This document shows positions 21,801 to 32,320 of a stretch of DNA of 35,131 nucleotides, one piece after another (the stretch's first letter is position 1; each line of letters begins with the position of its first letter). Source of the DNA: Chloromonas sp. AAM2 (taxonomy: Eukaryota > Chlorophyta > Chlorophyceae > Chlamydomonadales > Chlamydomonadaceae); assembly GCA_004335635.1 (NCBI GenBank), contig QAXH01005340.1, forward strand, positions 1-35,131, written 5' to 3'. The translations under genes and the position numbers were made by a program. A model generated the notes under the pieces. That model made no database searches. It saw only the letters and a program-made list of their open reading frames with translations, and was not told the DNA's origin.

Positions 21801-23816
21801 GCGAGTCAGAGTCTCGTTTGCACGGGCCCGGAGCTAACACTATCCTGGTGTCTCGCATCCAAGAATTGCTGGGCCATCAACCTTTGTCAGATGCACACGA
21901 CAAGTGAGTCGCCTGATTGCACACCAGTTGTCTAGCCACCATGCCTGTCTGTCGTCGCAACATCAGTTTTACAGCATCACTTGGTGCAACGCAAGAGCAC
22001 AAACACTGCCGCTGCTTTCGGGGCCAAGCCTCTGCTTCCTGTGCTGTGCATACCCTGTTCGGTGATTGGTTGTACCATACTTGCTGGCATGCGATTGATA
22101 TTCATGCCAAGTCCGTCTGCCACGCAGGGAGTTGGACGTCATCTTCCAGCTGAAGGAACAGCTTGATGAAAAAATGGAATGCATGCACGACCTACTGCGG
22201 GTGAGGAAGGAAAGACGAATGGAGTCTCCTCGCTTATTTGTAGCTCAACTCCTTGAACAGACTGAGAAGATGTGGTTGACGCACGGTTGCCAATGTCTGC
22301 ATTACTGAAGTGCAACCTAGCCGCTGGTTGACGGGATTGTAGTGTACACACACACGGAGTATTGTTTCAAGTGTTTGTTTCCTGTGTAGAACCCCTTCTT
22401 TGCTTCTGCTGTGACGTGGCAGGTCACCGCATTGGTGCGCGCTTTCGAGTTTCCAGAGCAGCTGAAGGAGGTGCGCTTCACATACGGCGAAATCCTGGCA
22501 ATGCATCAGAGTGCACAGGTGAGCATACGTGTTGACGCTGATCAGCTGCGGGCAAACGTGCAACGGCTGCCTGGTAGCATGGCTGCGAGGCTGCAAACAT
22601 GTTTGCCTCTCCTGGCACACCTACTCGGTTGAGATAAGCAACGTGGCCCATTTGTCCGTTACACTGGGTCGTGTCACACACGTTGCTCGGTGCCTGTGCC
22701 CGTGCTGGCTCCAATGAATGCAAGCAGGGCAAGGAGAGGGGTTGATCACTCAATGGACCTGAGCTGTTGTCATGCCCAAGTGTTCCAACTTCTCCATACA
22801 AATAATTGGTTCGTTTCATCATGTCTGCAGGACTTGCATGCATTGCTGGAGAGAGCAGAAGACGAGCTGACTCAAGTGGAGATGGCCGTGGCAGACGTGG
22901 AGGCCAAGATGGACGTCTCGTCAGGCGCAGCAGCGCCGGCGCCAGAAGGCTATCAGCAGCCGCCTTTGATCATTTTGGGTGCAGAACCACAAATCCGCCA
23001 TGCTGGCAAGTTATCCCCTGCCGGTTGGCCAGCACTGGCTGCATTTTCGACTAAAGGACCGGACAGTCCAACGGAGCACACCCACCGCAGCAGCGGCGGC
23101 AATGCGAACGGAGAGGACAGGAGCACACACCGACCGTCACGAGTCACAGCTGCAGTGCGTTTCCTCAGCAAGCTAGAAGCGTCCCGGCGGACGCGCGTGG
23201 CGCCGGAGCCGTTGTCGATGTTTTCAAGGCCAAGTGGGGCACCAACTCGCGCAACTGCGGGTCGTGCACTGCTTGATCTCGCAGCACAGCTAGCGCAGGT
23301 GAGGTTATGCAACAAGACCATAGTCTGCGCGTTAGGATCGCTCATCCGTCCCAAATAGCCGCAAGGGGCAGCTCGCCACTGAAACAACTTATCTTACCTA
23401 CGTGCCTTCCTGTCTTTCGAGTGTTACATCAACGTGCTTTGATAAACCGGTGGACAGGCTGGTGAAGCAGCAGGCTGATAAACACATGAGCTGGTGCCAT
23501 ATCCTCTTCTGGGACTGGCAGTTTGAGTGTCTGGCCTGTCCTGGCCTGTCCTCTGCAGAGTAAGGATGGCGCGCAAGGCGCGCAAGCTACACTTGAAGCT
23601 CTGCAGGCGGACATGACACTGCGGAAGGCACGCACAGCAACGGCAATAGTCCTAGGCAAAACGAGCGATTCCAGCAGCGCCGTACCTGAGCGCTCTACGG
23701 ATAAAGGGGGACAGGAACCAGCAGCCCGACGATCTTCTGCATCAGGTGGAGGCGACGTTAGCGCAAGCCGATCGAATTTCATAAAATTTGCAAGCGAACA
23801 AGAACGCAACAGATGA
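15875..23816 (+). CDS. Voltage-gated K+ channel (Kv-type, six-transmembrane), 15 exons, 1,124 aa
   Basis: Exons: 15875-16108, 16803-16851, 17086-17246, 17598-17827, 18247-18429, 18664-18838, 19154-19249, 19659-19835, 20208-20286, 20557-20672, 20924-21903, 22128-22200, 22423-22518, 22831-23298, 23559-23816. The sum is 3,375 nt and all phases fit. Segments: S1 about 175-196; S2 about 207-224 with E211, F218 and D221 spaced as in the Shaker charge-transfer centre; S3 about 236-257 with D245; S4 with R270, R273, R276, R279 and R282 at every third residue; S5 about 300-325; pore helix with GFWWSIVTMLT; filter TVGYGD at 376-381; S6 about 391-415. The S6 hinge reads P407-I-G rather than the PxP of Shaker/Shab. 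No T1 tetramerisation domain is visible in the roughly 148-residue N-terminus. The cytoplasmic tail (436-1124) has coiled-coil stretches (LVERQVDELSAQLHDKI; ELDVIFQLKEQLDEKMECM; LLERAEDELTQVEMAV) separated by Ser/Arg-rich disorder. The core is certain; exons 1-3 and the far tail are supported by phase only. Confidence 0.9.
16661..16692. repeat. (CA)n microsatellite in K+-channel intron 1
   Basis: An imperfect then perfect CA run, interrupted by AA and AG, lies in the 694-bp first intron of the K+-channel gene. It is a simple-sequence repeat likely to be length-polymorphic. Confidence 0.95.
17504..17542. repeat. (CAC)n and (CAG)n trinucleotide runs in K+-channel intron 3
   Basis: A CAC run (17504-17523) is followed by CAG repeats (about 17529-17542), about 55 bp upstream of the exon 4 acceptor. 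The CAG run contains many AG dinucleotides that could act as decoy acceptors. The acceptor after CCCTGCAG at 17597 is preferred because it alone gives phase 0 with exon 3. Confidence 0.85.
20754..20764. repeat. Run of 11 G in a K+-channel intron
   Basis: A homopolymer of 11 guanines lies in intron 10 (20673-20923). The length is error-prone in sequencing, but no coding frame is affected. Confidence 0.9.
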
Positions 23817-24614
23817 CAGTTGGGACACACAATACAATGCCGATCTGACAGAGGCACATGCTGTCCAGCCGAGTTTGCAGGCGAGGCAAGCTCGCAAACA
23901 GCCCTTGCCCTGCAGCAAACATGCAGTCGATTGGCAACGTGGCACACGAGAGCGCCTGCCTTGCAATTGGAATTGGATGACAGCGGAACAAGCCAACCAA
24001 ACTTGACTTCTTTTATGTGCCTAAAACCGCCAATCTTGGAACGACCACTATTTTGATCACCCGAACATTCTGACGCCTGTCATCAAACCTTGGCACCAAG
24101 ACACGCCTGCAGCCCAATGAGGCGGTTCAATGTCATTGCTGCCGTGTTATACATCAGTACTGAGTGTCCGGGGCAAGGTCCGCAGTCGTGCATGGCATGA
24201 TGGTATCCTTCTGGAGATATCGCTCCGAGTGGTATCAAAACCATTGGTTTCATGATCGCCTTAGCGTCAGCCCCTGCAATCCACCATGACTTGCCTTGAC
24301 CGTCAGAAGATGCCAAGAGACTTCATGACCGCCTTGTTGCTTGTTGGCACCAGAACATACTGTTGACCGTCAGGACCAACCAAGACCGTCAGGGCTTTAA
24401 GGCTCTGCGACAGACTGGTCAGCGGCGGGTGTCTGAAATGATGCTTAATGTACAGCCGAAATCTTAAAATCAATAATATTTTTTAAAAAGGTCACCTATG
24501 AGGAACAGACACTGACGACTGAGCAGCGCCTGGTTGGTTGGGTTTCGTGGCTTGAGCCATGTAATAATGAAAATGATCAAGTAGCGCTTGCAATGTATGG
24601 GAATAGCTGGACAG

Positions 24615-24664
24615 CTCAAAGGAATGACAGTCAATCCCCACACTGTCATTCCCCTTGCTTTGAG
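24615..24664. repeat. Inverted repeat / hairpin
   Basis: The arms GGAATGACAGT (24621-24631) and ACTGTCATTCC (24642-24652) are perfectly complementary over 11 bp around a 10-nt loop. A second pairing, CTCAAAG (24615-24621) with CTTTGAG (24658-24664), could extend the stem past a bulge. It lies between convergent genes. It could be a small non-autonomous element remnant, a 3'-end structure or a small-RNA hairpin; the sequence does not decide. Confidence 0.8.
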
Positions 24665-24924
24665 TGAATGGACAAAATGCTAATTCTCACCCGATGCATG
24701 CAGCAAGCAAGGATTCGGGTGCACACAGCATGAGTGTGCAGCAGAACGTCCCAGCATGCAGGGTACCGTACCAACCAGACAGTTCAGGTGCAGGTGCTCC
24801 CTGTGTCCGACCGCCTCTGCTGGCATGTGTTCCATCCCAGCCGAGTGGCTGAGCAGAGCACAGCCTCACGACATGCAATAGTTATTCCTCGGAGGCACAT
24901 ACGCCACAGCATCAGGCAGTACCC

Positions 24925-24968
24925 GTTGGTATGTGCACCTGCTAAAGGGTGTTGGTATGTGCACCTGC
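24925..24968. repeat. Direct repeat of 18 bp, two copies
   Basis: GTTGGTATGTGCACCTGC occurs at 24925-24942 and 24951-24968, with an 8-bp spacer. It is a short local duplication with no assignable role. Confidence 0.9.
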
Positions 24969-25300
24969 CACTCTTGCCACTGGGCTCCAACGTCTTACTA
25001 CTGGGCAATCCCCTTCACATGTAGTTTGGACGGGTTGGAATCCCTCCCCTCTTGTGATACGGGATGAGCCGGGAATAAGTGATATCAGTAATGTGTCTTG
25101 AGCACTGGTACATGTGTGACACATATTCAGATCTGAGGACATAATTGGGCACGCCACGTCTGAAAATGAATGGTGCCTAATGAAGTACAACATGGTGCAA
25201 CTCCCCTGCTTGGCATGAATCACAGGACGCCTGCACACTTCTGCTTTGACACTTATACTTACCATAGCTGACATACCTAACTAAGTGCCAAGACGGCTGT

Positions 25301-27171
25301 TCATCCCAGCTTCACTCCAACCGTGTCTGTTCCCAGTGAGGTGCGAAACCCCGCTAGCTGCACCGGCACCACCTCCTCCCGCTCCCCGCCGCCCAGGCCG
25401 CCCAGCATCTCCGTGTCCAGCTGTGTGGTGCGGCAGCCGTCCACCACGCGGCATTCCTCGAGCACAAGCCTAGCTGCACGGCTGCTGCGCCGTGTGGCGG
25501 GCCCCGCCCCACTGCTGCTTGTGTCAGCAGCCTCTGACAGCAGCTGCAGGAAGCGTTGCCGGTGGTGGGCTGTGCGGTTGGGGGGGTCAGCCAGCAGTAA
25601 GCGTCCGCCCGAAGCCTTCAGGATGCTGCAGACCGTGGATTGACAAGAGAGCACATACACGGCTTTTCCTGACAGGCTATGTGGCCTTTGAACACCCACA
25701 TCTGAACTCGAGTCAACAAGTAAGGCTTCACGATGTCGACGCACTCATGCTATCTTGCAAGACTACGCCTGTTGGGCTGTTGGATTTAATCTGTGAGCAT
25801 ACCTTAGCGGAAAGCCCTCGACTAGCGGCTTGTCAACACGTTTTGCGTTGTGGTGCTCAGCCGCTGTAAGATTGCAAGGCCCATCCTAATCCACAGTGGT
25901 CCCCCCAGCCTGCTTGTGTCCATCTGGACGAACCATGGATGGCAATCCTTGACGCCTTCCTGAATTGTCATCCCTGCCCGCCTGCCTTGCTTCCGCCTCA
26001 GGCCCTACCTGGGCACTAGCCTTGCGATCGGCTCCACCGCCTGCTCTTCGTACAGCACATCACAGGCAAGCACCACGTCGAACTTGCCTCCCTCTTGAAG
26101 CAAAGGCTCTGGGCCCGCGTTCCAATCAAACACCTGCCCGCGCACATGACACCGCTTCCCGGGGGTTCCTGCCGCAATCGGCCCCACGTACGATTCCAAA
26201 TCTCCACCGTGAAATGCATACTCGCTGGGATGCTGACGCTCCAGGCCACTGCTTGGCACGTGCTGACTATTCTGGTGGGCTGGCTGGGATTGAGTTGAGC
26301 TGGTGGTGGCTGGTGGGCTGTTGCAGGCTGTGGTGGTGGCGGTGCGCAGGCCGTGAATCTCTACAGAGGCTCCAGCAGTGGCCAGAGCACTGAGCAACCC
26401 ACACTGAAGCGCCAGGGGTTCGCGGTCTAGAAGCACTACCTCCGCTGCTCCCGAGCAGGCGGCGGCCAGGCCCGCTAACCCCAAGCCACAGCCAAGGTCC
26501 GCCACTCGCTTGCCCGCCACCAGGCTGGGCCTGGCTAGGATTTCAGCGGCCAAGGCAATGGCAGATGGCCATGTTCGGCACCAATATGGATCCGAATCCA
26601 GCATGTCTGCATGCAGCAAATGAACATGCCATGCTGATGGTCAACACTCGTACCTGCACGGCATATGTTTGGTCATGACCAAGGTTGCTTCATGCCCAGC
26701 GAATTGGAAAGATAGGCAGTTCGGCTGGACCTGCTGGCAAGGAGTGACTGCCATCCCTGCCCCTGCCAAGCACCATGAGGCACCTGCTACTCTCAAATTC
26801 GCGGTTCAGGCAATATTACATGAGATTCACAGAGGCTCACCATGTTCCATGTATACGTCCATGACCTGGTCGACGTCTGTAGGCGCAATGAGCACGAACT
26901 GCTGGGCGGTGCCGCACATTGTGGCCATGGGAACTTCCACAGCTGCAGTAGTGGAGTGAACAGTGAACTGCTGTTCAAGCAGGGGTAAGCATCCTAAATG
27001 AAGGTCTAAAACACGCCCTTCAAGCGCTGCTGCTGCTGTTGCGTTTTTTTGGGGTGACTTGATGGGCTGCTGTTGGGGCATGACCAGGGACACAGGAGGG
27101 CCATCATCAGCTGCTGCATGCACTGCCTGGTCGTAGAGAATGGTGGATTTCATGGTAGCTGCTGCCATCAT
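25301..27171 (-). CDS. Family-16 (METTL-type) protein methyltransferase, 3 exons, 417 aa
   Basis: Exons: 27171-26841, 26606-26009, 25625-25301; the sum is 1,254 nt and the phases fit. This is a seven-beta-strand SAM-dependent methyltransferase. Motif I is VADLGCGLGLAGLAAA (about residues 145-160). It is followed by an acidic post-I strand (VVLLDREPLALQ), a VFDWNAG strand and FDVVLACDVLYEE (about 286-298), the layout of the Methyltransf_16 family, which in other organisms methylates lysines of proteins. The segment DMLDSDPYWCRTWPSAIALA just before motif I corresponds to the substrate-side W-x-S-A motif of the family and is formed exactly by the exon 1/exon 2 junction. A Ser/Thr/Gln-rich insert of about 70 residues follows motif I. 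The start is the first of two adjacent Mets (27171, 27168); Met at 27153 is also possible. Substrate and compartment cannot be told from the sequence. Confidence 0.85.
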
Positions 27172-27636
27172 TTGTCGCCCTGCGGCTTGGAGTGCTCCTG
27201 CAGCAGCCAGATGGTGGTCCTGGGCCACATGCACTGGCGGCAGAGCGCATACTTCATGGCAAAGCCGCGTCGGCCGTGTCATCTGCCTGCGCATTCTTGC
27301 GTACGAGCAAATCCGACCACAATTGCGTGTAATCCTTGACTTGCGGCTATGATGGTGATGGGGCCGATGATATGGCTGTGGCGTCTGAAGCATCATCAGG
27401 CAGCAAGGATGGCAAGCCTTGATATCCAATTGCCGTAAATTACTTGCAAGTGAGTGAAAAACGTGGTTCCGGAGCCACAAATGTTCTGTGGTGTATTCAT
27501 GAAATGCCGCATGAATTCATCGTATGCGCAGAGCAACCCAGTATAAGTCAGCTGTGGAGCAAACTACTGTGCGTTGCTTATCCAACTATATCGTGATTAT
27601 CCCCAGCAACTCGGAACCCCCCTTTGTCTGACAACC
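27172..27636. promoter_or_regulatory. Divergent intergenic region, methyltransferase (-) / FAD oxidoreductase (+)
   Basis: Only 465 bp separate the two start codons, so the promoters must be close together and may overlap. I recognise no specific element. This is inferred from gene arrangement only. Confidence 0.4.
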
Positions 27637-30600
27637 ATGCATTTGCGACAAGGTCTGGCCACTCCTGTGGCTAGGCCCCAGCAGCGCCAGTGCGTCGCGC
27701 CCATCAGACATACAGGCACGGCCAACGTGCCATGGCTCGCGCGAGGGTTGGCACGCGATATCCTGGAGTCACAGCAGGCGAACATCGAGGGTAACCCTCT
27801 CGCTTTCCTAGATGTCACGGAACAGTACTGGAAGGTAGGACTGGTGATAAGCGATCCCTGGTGGGCGGTGCAAGAGGACACCTAGCCAACCTACACCGCA
27901 CGTCCGAGCCACATACACCTACGATTCGTGCCACACACACACTGGCTAATAGCAACAGCCTTGACGTTGATTTCACCTCCACAGACATCTAGCAGTGTGT
28001 GCAGCCGTTGTACTGTGGTGGAACAGACGAGCCATGGCAAGATATGTCATGACATCAAGTGGACGTACTGGCCATGCCAATGCCAAGGGGGTCACATTAC
28101 CATATCAAGGTACACACAGTAGTCAGAGTTGGGTGTGTCTGTGCAATCACACAGGCCCTACGTCTCTCCAAGCACGAACCTGAGAAGAGGGGCCCTACTG
28201 TGGTGACAGTGTCACCCAATGGGTCGCTGGAGGAGATGGACTTTGATGTCATTGTCTGTGGAGGAACACTGGGCCTGATGGTGGCAGCCACCCTGCAGCG
28301 CAGGGGCCACAAGGTGTGTGAATGTGTAACGCGCATCAGAGCAATCCACCTCCAGGATGCCACCTTCAGAGGATGCCACCTCCATTGCCTCTTTACGCAA
28401 GAAAATGAGAAGCAAATCATGGCCAAAGGTCGTGCACCACACAAAGCGGATGGCCGGCGATGAGGTGTTGGCATACGAATGGCATACAGTATGTGGCATC
28501 CTGTAATGAACCTGCGATGAGATGTGGTTGCAGGTTGCTGTCGTTGACAAGCGCCTGATCCAGGGCAGGACTCAGGAGTGGAACATCAGCAAGGGAGAGC
28601 TCATGGTGCGCGGCATGAAATTCGTGTCTGGCTTGAACGCGCAAGCTAGTCACAGCAACCGTACACGTCATTTCTTATCAGCCTTCAGCTCTGAAGATTT
28701 GCATCATGAACCACCAAGGTCAAGATAACTTGGATCCAAGGTCAAGATAACAGTTGATGGCCTGGCATCGCCTTAGCAACTTCATCGTTGCACACCATGC
28801 TGTGCCGAAGCTGAACAGCTGACGGCCTTGGTTCATTCCCATGCAGTCTGCTCTGTAGCCAGTGGGCCAGTGCTTGCAACCAAACCTGGTTCTCCCTGGC
28901 CACGTGACCCGACACGCACTGCCCTGTATGCGCTCCGCCCAGGCCCTGGCTGAGGTGGGGCTGCTGAGCGAAGAGGAGCTGGACAGCTGCATCGCCTCGC
29001 AGTTCAACCCCGTGAGAGTGGGCTTTGCAGGCGGGACGGACATGTGGGTCAACGACTGCCTGAACCTGGGCGTCAGCCCACGCAGGCTCCTAGACCTGAT
29101 CAAGTCAAAGGTGAGCCCGGATGCATGAAGAGAGTGTTCAAGCGGCAAGCAAGCAACTAAACTGCTCACCAACATGGCATCACGAGTTTGTGGTCTAGGA
29201 CAACAGTGCTGCTTGCAGGCAGTGGGATGTCGTCTGGCTGAACAGTTGCTGGCGCACACATGGCACGCACAAGGCAGGGCAAGACGCTCACAAGTCAAGC
29301 AGATGCCAAGCACCTCAACATCACTGCATTGTGTACTGCTGCAGTTTGTTGCGGCCGGTGGTGTGCTGATGGAGAACCACAGTTTCAGGGCTGCAGAGGT
29401 GGTGCCCGGCCAGGGCGTGCACCTGACCCTCACCGTGCACAGCATAGAGACAGGGGGAGCAGAGCTGGGCCCGGGGGACGTCAATCGGCCCAACGGCCTG
29501 GGCGGGAACAGCAGCAACATGGCGCCGCCCTTCACGCCAGTGGACTCCACCGGTGTCACGCCCAGCCCGGCCCGCACCACCCGTCGTAAGCTGGAGCTCA
29601 ACTGCCGGCTGCTGGTGGACTGCATGGGGCACTATTCGGAGGTGGTCAAGCAGATCCGGGGCAGGTCCAAGCCGGACGGCATGTGCCTGGTGGTCGGCTC
29701 ATGCGCTGAAGGTGAACAAGAGACCTCGCACACACATGCTGTTCTTAACAGCGCCGAATCTGCAGCTTGCCTACTTGTGACTGAAGTATTAGGGGCCGAT
29801 GCTGAAGTGGGGTCAAGCCTGAGCATCACACCGTTGAAGGCTGTCCTGGGGGAGGTGCAGCAGCCTGTCAGACGGGTCACCTTGCGCTTGACTCCGTGTG
29901 CGAGTCACCGCTGCTTGTGCAGGTTTCCCCACCGCCAACAACACGTTTGGGGACCTCTTGTACACAATTGACGACGCCAAGCACGACATGCAGGTGCGGT
30001 GCTGTGATGCTCACGTCAGTGATGTTCCTTGACGGGGAGCCGCGGACTGGAGCAAGGGAGAAGCTGAAACAGAAGCCAGTGTTAAGACATATTACCACAA
30101 ATGAAGGTTTCCTGGTGGTCCTGAAGAAGGATGGGTTACGCTGAGTGATCCCAAGACTGATTCAGCACACACACTGAGTGCCACCGCGCTGCAAGCTGGC
30201 ACACTCCACGTGCTCTGCGCAGACGTTCTGGGAGGCGTTCCCTGCGGAGGGTGGAGCGGCGCGCACGACCTACATGTTCGCCTACAGGTGTGGATGCGCC
30301 AGCACTGCGGGTGCTGATTGCCTTTTTCTTGTGACAAGTGGTCACGGGTGGCTGCAGCCAGTCAAGCCAAAACAGTACGTATGGCCGGTGCAGCAGCTGC
30401 ACACCGTCACGCCATGGCGTGTGTTCCCTGCTCCGCAGTGACGCCGAGCCCTCCCGGCCTAACTTTGAGACCTTGTTAGACGAGTACTTTGAGAAGCTGG
30501 TCAAGTACCAGGTGAGGCTGGATTGCACCAGCCACCAGGCACAGCACTGATTGAGTCTGCAGGTGGTGTGGCATGTTGAAATGCATCCATTGAACGGACA

Positions 30601-32320
30601 CAGCAACGTGATAGTTTGCAGGTAGGTGGTGTGGAGTGGGGCCACGCATCAAGTGTCGTGAATGCACACGACACTGCAGCTGCACCTGGGTGGATCATGT
30701 GATGCGATTTGTCCACATGGCCTTGGCGTGCTTGCCGGTGTCTGTACGACAGGGCGTTCCTGCCACACAGCTTCAGTTCAAGCGTGTGCTGTTCGGCGGC
30801 TTCCCCTGCTGGAGTGACGGGCCGCTGCAGCCCGCCTGGGACCACATCGTGCAGGTGGGGCTGCACCCAACAGGTGCACTGCCAGTGGTGATTCCCATGG
30901 CAGTGCAGTTGCCAATGCAACACTCTTGCAAAATCACAGTTAGCAGCAAGCAGCTGTGTTTCAATCAGTTTCACACCTTGCAGGCCAGCCTGCACCAAGT
31001 CTGAGCACAACTCAATCTCACACCCTGTCATTTCCGCAGTGGTTAACAATCAAGTGTGACTTGACTTGCAGGTGGGCGATGCCAGTGCGACCCAGAGCCC
31101 CCTATCCTTCGGTGGCTTTGGTGCCATGCTGCGCCACCTGAGCCGCCTGACCGAGGGCATGGATGACGCGCTCCGCTGCGGGGCTCTCAGCCGCGACGAG
31201 CTGCGCTGCCTGCACCCGTACCAGCCCTCCCTGGCGTGCTCGTGGCTCTTCCAGCGCTCCATGAGCATTGGCGCGGGGCAGCTGCGCAAGGCCGAGGAGC
31301 AGGCAAATCCGGCGTCAACTGCCGCAGAGGAGATTGATGATGCCCTGCCACGTGGCATGCTTGCACCTGCACCATCAACCGTTGTGCAGCTCCCAGCCAA
31401 CCATGTGAACGAGGTGCTGGGGGTTAACTTCGGAGTCATGAAGGTGCTTGGCGACCGTGTGTTGAGGCCCTTCCTTCAAGATACCATTCAAGTGGTGCCT
31501 CTCAGTCTGACGATGACGGGCATGATGTTCTCGAACCCAATAGCCATCACACGCGTGCTGTTGCAAGTGGTGAGTGAGACACTCGGCAGGCAGACTACAG
31601 ATTTGTGGACCAGGCCACTCCTCATTTGTTTGGTTATCAACAGACATAACAGACCATTCTGCCACCACTTTGATTCTAGTAAACAGTCGCAACGGTACAG
31701 TCAGGGGTACAATTGTTCACAGGACATTGATCAACTGTGTGTGTTCGGTGCTGCATTCAGCACGGTGTCAACATACGAGTCAGTGTTTTCACGTGCTGTC
31801 AAGCTAGCCATGGACATTTTCTGCCTCAGCTTCCCTTTGTAAATTACTTTGGACCAATACCTGCTTGCTTGCCACGCAGGGACCCAAGACGTTGTTTTCC
31901 TGGTTTGGGCACTACTTTGCGTTGCTTGCATACACGGCGCTGCACAACCTCTCGACACCAGTTAGGAACTCAGTGCGTGGCGCGGCGAGCTCAAGCCAGA
32001 ACCGCCTAGACGCACCGCCGCTTACGGTGTCAACACCAACGGCACCTTCCGGGAAAAGCCACAACCGTCTGCGCCACAGCACGGACGTGGGTCGCAGCCG
32101 CGAGGGCTTCAAACTGCGCCGGCTGTTCGATGCGTGGGAGGTTGGAAGTGCATCCGATCACAAGTACCACCCGGCAGCAGAGCCGCCCAAGGCGCCGGTC
32201 GATACGTTCTTCAAGCTGCCAGATCTGCCCGAGTCCGCAGCGGGAGCACCGGGGGCGGCGGTGCCTGTACCCGTGATGCTGTCGTCCTCGCAGCAGGGCA
32301 CAACAACCATCAGGCGCTGA
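27637..32320 (+). CDS. Lycopene-cyclase-like FAD-dependent oxidoreductase, probably plastid, 11 exons, 737 aa
   Basis: Exons: 27637-27834, 28155-28313, 28534-28605, 28943-29110, 29345-29711, 29923-29993, 30223-30287, 30439-30511, 30753-30854, 31072-31569, 31880-32320. The sum is 2,214 nt and all phases fit. The Rossmann start is DFDVIVCGGTLGL (GGTLG at 102-106), ending with the acidic VAVVDKR strand, then RTQEWNIS. Later come LLVDCMGHYSEVVKQIRG, LVVGSCAEGFPTANNTFGD, TFWEAFPAEGG, FKRVLFGGFPC, and VGDASATQSPLSFGGFGAM (from 426), which is the FAD-contacting GD motif. This set resembles the plant and algal family often named lycopene beta/epsilon cyclase-like, of unproven reaction, rather than the true carotenoid cyclases LCYB/LCYE. 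The first exon is rich in R, Q and A and could be a transit peptide. Exon 10 has a low-complexity insert before VNEVLGVNFGVMKVLGD. The C-terminal 100 residues look disordered. An in-frame upstream Met at 27574 is possible. Confidence 0.88.
28714..28751. repeat. Direct repeat of 16 bp in an intron of the FAD oxidoreductase gene
   Basis: CCAAGGTCAAGATAAC occurs at 28714-28729 and 28736-28751, 22 bp apart, within the intron 28606-28942. It looks like a local duplication. Confidence 0.9.

Larger units (their letters stand above)
23817..25300. other. Intergenic region between two convergent genes
   Basis: This 1.5-kb stretch lies between the stop of the K+ channel (+) and the stop of the methyltransferase (-), so it should hold both 3' untranslated regions. 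A TGTAA, the usual polyadenylation signal in volvocine algae, occurs on the plus strand at 24560-24564, about 745 bp after the channel stop; this is a weak candidate. Part of it is AT-rich (around 24465-24490). It also holds a hairpin (24615-24664) and a 26-bp-spaced direct repeat (24925-24968). I see no coding exon. Confidence 0.5.

Noticed and set aside
27637..32320. True carotenoid lycopene cyclase (LCYB/LCYE)
   Set aside because: The GGTLG start, QEWNIS and SPLSFGGFG motifs point to the lycopene-cyclase-like oxidoreductase family instead; a cyclase reaction is not supported.
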